Assembly (NCBI GenBank): GCA_023238725.1
Contig: CM041547.1
Location: 24,669,428-24,733,427 of the forward strand
From: Scortum barcoo
Lineage: Eukaryota > Chordata > Actinopteri > Centrarchiformes > Terapontidae
DNA: 64,000 bases
Reading direction: 5' to 3'
The notes under the pieces were generated by a model. It searched no databases. It was not told the origin of the DNA and saw only the letters and a program-made list of their open reading frames with translations. The position numbers and the translations under genes were made by a program. Positions 60,401 to 64,000 of this stretch are shown in pieces; positions within the stretch are counted from its first letter, which is position 1; each line of letters begins with the position of its first letter.

Positions 60401-63400
60401 ACCTCCTCTTCATCAAACTGAAAGTATGTATGACAGTGTTTTTGAAGTCTCTCCATGTATCAAATTTACACGTACACACAGATACACATACAGTCACACA
60501 GGCAGAAAACACTTCAAGAGTTTCCTCCGGCCTTGTGACCGACTGGCTTGTTTTGAAACCTGATCACTGGCCTGACACACATTTACATCCCTCAGTTTTG
60601 CAATCCCTCCTGTTTACTGCATTAGCGCACACAAGCAAAGAGCCAGAGGCACGCATGTAAACAAATGTACACAAATTCATGAGGTGCTAACTTGTGCTCC
60701 CTTATTCAGGAGTGCTGCAGGAAGAAAACAGGCACTGGTGGCACCAGCTATAAAGACTGAGGGACATAATGAGACGGTGGAACATACACTGTTTAATGAT
60801 GGACCTGGACATATTAAAAATTGTGTTATTAAGTAAAGCTATGTTTAGTATTCTGATAATGGAAAATCATTCTAGAATAATCTCCTTGTTTTGGTAAAAA
60901 TGATTTGGCACAGATTTAATTGTAAAAACATATGTGGCTTACATCCAAATTATTCTGTAACAGGACTATAACCATATAAAAAACATCTATACCTTATCAA
61001 TGTTGTTATTTTATAGCAAAACCTTAATACCAGCGATATAGACAGTCTAACTGTCAACAGTTTTATATTCTTAAGCGGCAGACCAAGTGATGCACATTAA
61101 AACCATTTAATATGAACATTGATGTGTACCCTCATTGTACATTGCTGCTACAACTTTAAATCTTTAGATATTTATGTACATATTACATATTTTTACATAT
61201 ATTTAAACATGATGACAATAAAGATTCTTGATTATTGATACTAGCCATGTACTGTTAGTAACAGTGGTATGGTATGGTATAGGAGTTTTGTGACTCTGTG
61301 GATTATTGTTTCTGTAGCACAGCTTTTAAAAAAACAGAACCCAGTGGAAGCATTATGTCCTCTATTCACCGGTATGCTCTGAGTCCATATAGCCCTTCAG
61401 GGGGCAGTTATTATTGTCACTCCCCACTACATGTTGTTCTGAGCTTGATATTCTTTGTGGAGAGTGATGAGGTAAGGGCCTGAATTCTAAACATCAAAGC
61501 TGCATGTACATATACTGTATGTACATGTACATTCACATAATCTATTCCATGCAACTTGACTTTTTTGGAAAAAAATACATTATAAGCTGTGTAGAAGGTT
61601 CTGTAGTACAGAGCCAATTCCAGCCTTGGCACATAGACAAAGTGTGATGGGTCACAATCTGCATTGTCAGACATTTAGGGAGAGAAATCCAGACATGACT
61701 CATTGGAATTAAGCACAATTATACATCATACTATAGTGCTCAGGCTGTGTCTGTGTGAATTACCTCATAAACATCAGAAAAGTATCCACTGACAAGAAGT
61801 TTGAATTTTGGGTGGTCATTAATCAATAGCAAATTTTTCATGTTTTAAGTGTGGGTGATCTGTCCAGAAACTGGATATCTGTGGGTCTTTTCCCACTCTC
61901 AGGCTTGTATTATACCTTTTGGTCTAATATTCGTAGTTGTAATACACAATAGTATGTACTTGTACCATTGGTTTTCTTCTCCTTTCTTGTTCTGCACTTA
62001 TCACACCCAGAAGCGACCACTTTTGTGATCCTTGAAGGTTTCTTCTATCTGTGCTCTTGTTCACTGAGCCATCATTTGTGCTTTGGTCAAGTTCTCATTG
62101 CAGCATGTCAAGTGGTGCCAGATGGCCTCAGGAGCTACAGTATCTGTTCACAGATAACAGTAAAATGCTATAGTAATAGTATAATAATATTTTTTGTTGT
62201 GGACAAAATGAGCAAAATTCAAACTTGGGCTCTGATTTGGTCTCATGTAGTGAAGTAAGGCATAAGCGCACAGGCTTGACCCACATCCGTATGTTCAAAG
62301 CTACATACATGTCCTTGCTGGCCAGCTGTTGAGGGTCTCTGGGTTTGTCTGAAAGCCCCAGCCAGGTCAGGAGAATGTTAAAGCTATTCTGAGCCTGGCT
62401 GTCTGTCTCTGGGTAAAACAGGAGCCTTTATGTTCTGTAGATACAGGCTGGCAGTATAGAAGAAAGTACTAAAGCATTTTACTACTTCGGTTGTTAGCAT
62501 GGTGATATCATACCTTTATCATTTCTTTCTGTTAAACTTTCTCTTATGATCACCATAAAAGTCAAATGGAGTTAAACAAAGGATGAGGTTGTAACTGTGC
62601 CTGGATCATTCCACTAATTCAAGTTCAAATTTAAATGAGCTTTTTTGGCAAGACAGATAAGAAATAGAAATTGCCAAAGAAGTTCAGAAAATAGGAAAAA
62701 TAGAAACTTATTTAAATGAATAACAGTGATTACAGTATAAATAAGACATGAAATAACAATAACATCAGTGGCTGTAAGGCTTTCACAGATGTGTAAGAAA
62801 CATTTGTTAGAGCTTAGCTTAACATAAAGTCTGGAAGCATGGGAAACAGTTAGCCTGGTCTAAAGGTAATTAATGGACAACTTATATCTTGTTTGTCAAT
62901 TCAATACAAAAAGTTAAGTATACAAATGTAAATTTGTCATTTTATGGAGGGTATCTGTGGTGGAAGATGGAAAGAATGGACAGGCATTTCTTAGAATTGA
63001 ACTGAAGAAATGTCATGGATAAGAGAGACAGAGAAGGAGGTACGCTGGTCCGTTTTGATAAATGAAATCTATATATGTATTCCCAGAAGTCTCATGCTCA
63101 TCGTGACACATGTGGGACAGATTGAAACTGCTTGTTGATAAAGGAGCAGTAATTCTCAATAATTCTCAATTCTCTAGATCTATGCTCTAAGTGGTCCTGA
63201 CACATTCACTCTCTGTATAATCATACTGGGTGTAATCATAGTGACCATAGTGACATGTATGACTCTTAGCTCCTTCAATTGTGAAAAAAAACATGTGTGA
63301 ACTAGAATAAGACTAAAGAATAGAAATAATTAATGAATAATAATGTTACCTAGAGTAGTATCATTAAATGTAGATTATGTAAGTAAAAGTAGTCTTAAGG

Positions 63401-64000
63401 CTATTTCTTAGGCAGTATCTGAGCATCTGCCTGAAGAAGGTTTCTCTGTGCTCACTTTAAATCTCTGCTATTTAAGCAACTATAATGTGGAAACTTGATG
63501 CCTGAGAATGGACTTCTCAGTGAAGTAGAATGTCTAGTCTCCAACACACATTCATATTCACAGATTTTGGATTTTTGAATGTGGAAAAACATTCAGAAAA
63601 TATCATTCAAAAGAGATTATTTTTATACGTTCTAAAACATGAATTGAGAGGATCTTTTAAAGTGTACTAAATGTGGTCACAGGAAAGTCAGGGGAACCTC
63701 AGGTGTTGAGATATAAGATATGTGGTCTCGCTGTTGAAATATTTCAACCAGGACCAAAGTGGTGGTTCAGCCAACTGGCCAATGTAGTCCTCCATGCCAT
63801 ATTGTCAGCATGGCTTATATTGCATATAGCAAGGCTAAATATTACTGGGAAAATCAACCACCTGGTCAAAACTGCTGTTAAGTCAAACTTACATGGCTTC
63901 TTTTTTTCTCCTCTCTCTCGGTCTCTCTCTTCCTCTTTACTCTCTCTCTCCTTCTCTATATTTAGACTTCCGTCTCCCTCCAGGAGTGCTGGAGGCTTTT
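57209..64000 (+). CDS. nfe2l1: NFE2-like bZIP factor 1 (NRF1/TCF11), 5' part, runs off the edge
   Basis: ER-anchored CNC-bZIP transcription factor that restores proteasome gene expression after proteasome inhibition. Visible coding exons: 57209-57490, 57620-57808 and the start of one at 63966, giving 157 residues plus at least 11. The N-terminus starts MLHLKKYFTEGLIQ, then MAILLSLCGVRVDV (signal anchor, about residues 11-24), ILGPTSTLTQTQFHNLRN and DLDGFFTARRLLG, against human MLSLKKYLTEGLLQFTILLS, QTQFHNLRN and DLDNYFTARRLL. The human DDI2 cleavage site Trp103-Leu104 is present at the same number (ELETW|LVQRE). The partial exon reads TSVSLQECWRL, matching human TALSLEECLRL. The DIDLIDILWRQDIDLG segment expected between exons 2 and 3 was not found. 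Start context AGACCATGC has A at -3. Confidence 0.94.
57620..57808 (+). CDS. nfe2l1: nfe2l1 second coding exon
   Basis: 63 codons from VPHAELETWLVQREP to HDQEEEDRE, phase 0 at both ends. Acceptor TTTCTCCACAG, donor GTATGG. Contains the predicted DDI2 cleavage site near its start and an acidic end. Human has VPTTEVNAWLVHRDPE here. Confidence 0.95.
60319..60347. repeat. (CA)n microsatellite
   Basis: A pure CA tract of about 14 units. Confidence 0.92.
62615..62780 (+). repeat. Dispersed fish repeat (TTCAAnTTnAAnGAGCTTTnTTGGCA type)
   Basis: AATTCAAGTTCAAATTTAAA followed by TGAGCTTTTTTGGCAAGACA and GAAATTGCCAAAG follows the wording of a common fish repeat whose usual form has GAGCTTTATTGGCATGAC. 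Old copy. Confidence 0.5.
62795..62870 (+). repeat. Copy of the dispersed percomorph repeat
   Basis: GAGCTTAGCTTAACATAAAG, then TCTGGAAGCATGGGAAACAG and TTAGCCTGGTCTAAAGGTAA correspond to the reverse complement of the 37700-37740 part of the family. Confidence 0.6.
63900..63965 (+). promoter_or_regulatory. nfe2l1: Long polypyrimidine tract and acceptor of the next nfe2l1 exon
   Basis: About 55 bases that are nearly all C and T, ending CTCTATATTTAG at 63965. The exon that follows (63966 onward) reads TSVSLQECWRL in phase 0. Confidence 0.85.
63966..64000 (+). CDS. nfe2l1: nfe2l1 third visible coding exon, partial
   Basis: Thirty-five bases: TSVSLQECWRL plus two bases. It aligns with TALSLEECLRL of the 30-residue human exon that distinguishes TCF11 from the shorter Nrf1 isoform. 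The exon continues past the window. Confidence 0.8.

Larger units (their letters stand above)
57809..63965 (+). other. nfe2l1: nfe2l1 intron, about 6.2 kb
   Basis: No exon recognised. It includes (AAC)n near 58094-58111, a tandem 17-bp duplication at about 59386-59419 (GTGGGATTATACAAA twice), a LINE-like tail at about 61190-61235 (ATGACAATAAAGATTCTTGA), and the repeats listed separately. I looked specifically for the DIDLIDILWRQDIDLG coding segment at every TGG on the plus strand and found no match. Confidence 0.6.

Overview
The window is vertebrate nuclear DNA, almost certainly from a percomorph teleost fish. It is AT-rich and intron-bearing, full of CA/CT microsatellites, and contains a Rex3 retroposon carrying the conserved Rex3 reverse-transcriptase core, several worn L2/CR1-type LINE copies, and dispersed repeats that I know from many percomorph genomes. 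There are no operons, CRISPR arrays, bacterial genes, rRNA genes or tRNA genes.

Three protein-coding genes and one microRNA can be read exon by exon. (1) copz2, minus strand, nine coding exons from 43034 down to 25656. They join into a 178-residue coatomer zeta subunit, whose first coding exon holds only six codons inside a CpG-rich promoter. (2) mir-152, minus strand, a hairpin at 38603-38677 inside copz2 intron 1, the same intronic position it has in mammals. (3) praf2, plus strand, three coding exons between 45826 and 51486 encoding a complete 178-residue PRA1-family membrane protein, with a ZNF143/THAP11-type promoter element just before the ATG. (4) nfe2l1, plus strand, the 5' part of the ER-anchored CNC-bZIP factor NRF1/TCF11. 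Two complete coding exons (57209-57490, 57620-57808) and the beginning of a third (from 63966) are visible, and the gene runs off the right edge.

Layout: 1-25.6 kb is a gene-free interval with microsatellite blocks, a worn plus-strand LINE (9.5-10.8 kb), two adjacent minus-strand LINEs (L2-like 19.4-20.4 kb, Rex3 20.9-22.2 kb), and a few stretches that look like conserved regulatory DNA. 25.6-43.1 kb is copz2 with repeat-filled introns. These hold an interstitial telomeric repeat bracketed by 17-bp direct repeats, a Harbinger-like MITE nested in an older repeat, a LINE endonuclease relic, an (AT)n tract and mir-152. 43.1-45.8 kb separates the divergent copz2 and praf2 and holds a LINE 3' end. 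45.8-54 kb is praf2 and its likely 3' UTR. 54.8-64 kb is nfe2l1 with a probable untranslated first exon.

The neighbourhood corresponds to human 17q21.32 (COPZ2 with miR-152, divergent to NFE2L1, near HOXB), with praf2 lying in between; in human PRAF2 is on the X chromosome. The genes are functionally separate: COPI vesicle coat, Golgi/ER membrane protein, proteasome-recovery transcription factor. I found no convincing new biological system. The best second-look items are the variant mir-152, the apparently missing DIDLID exon of nfe2l1, a perfect hairpin directly before the nfe2l1 start codon, the telomeric-repeat insertion with 17-bp duplications, and the MITE nested at a TTA site.
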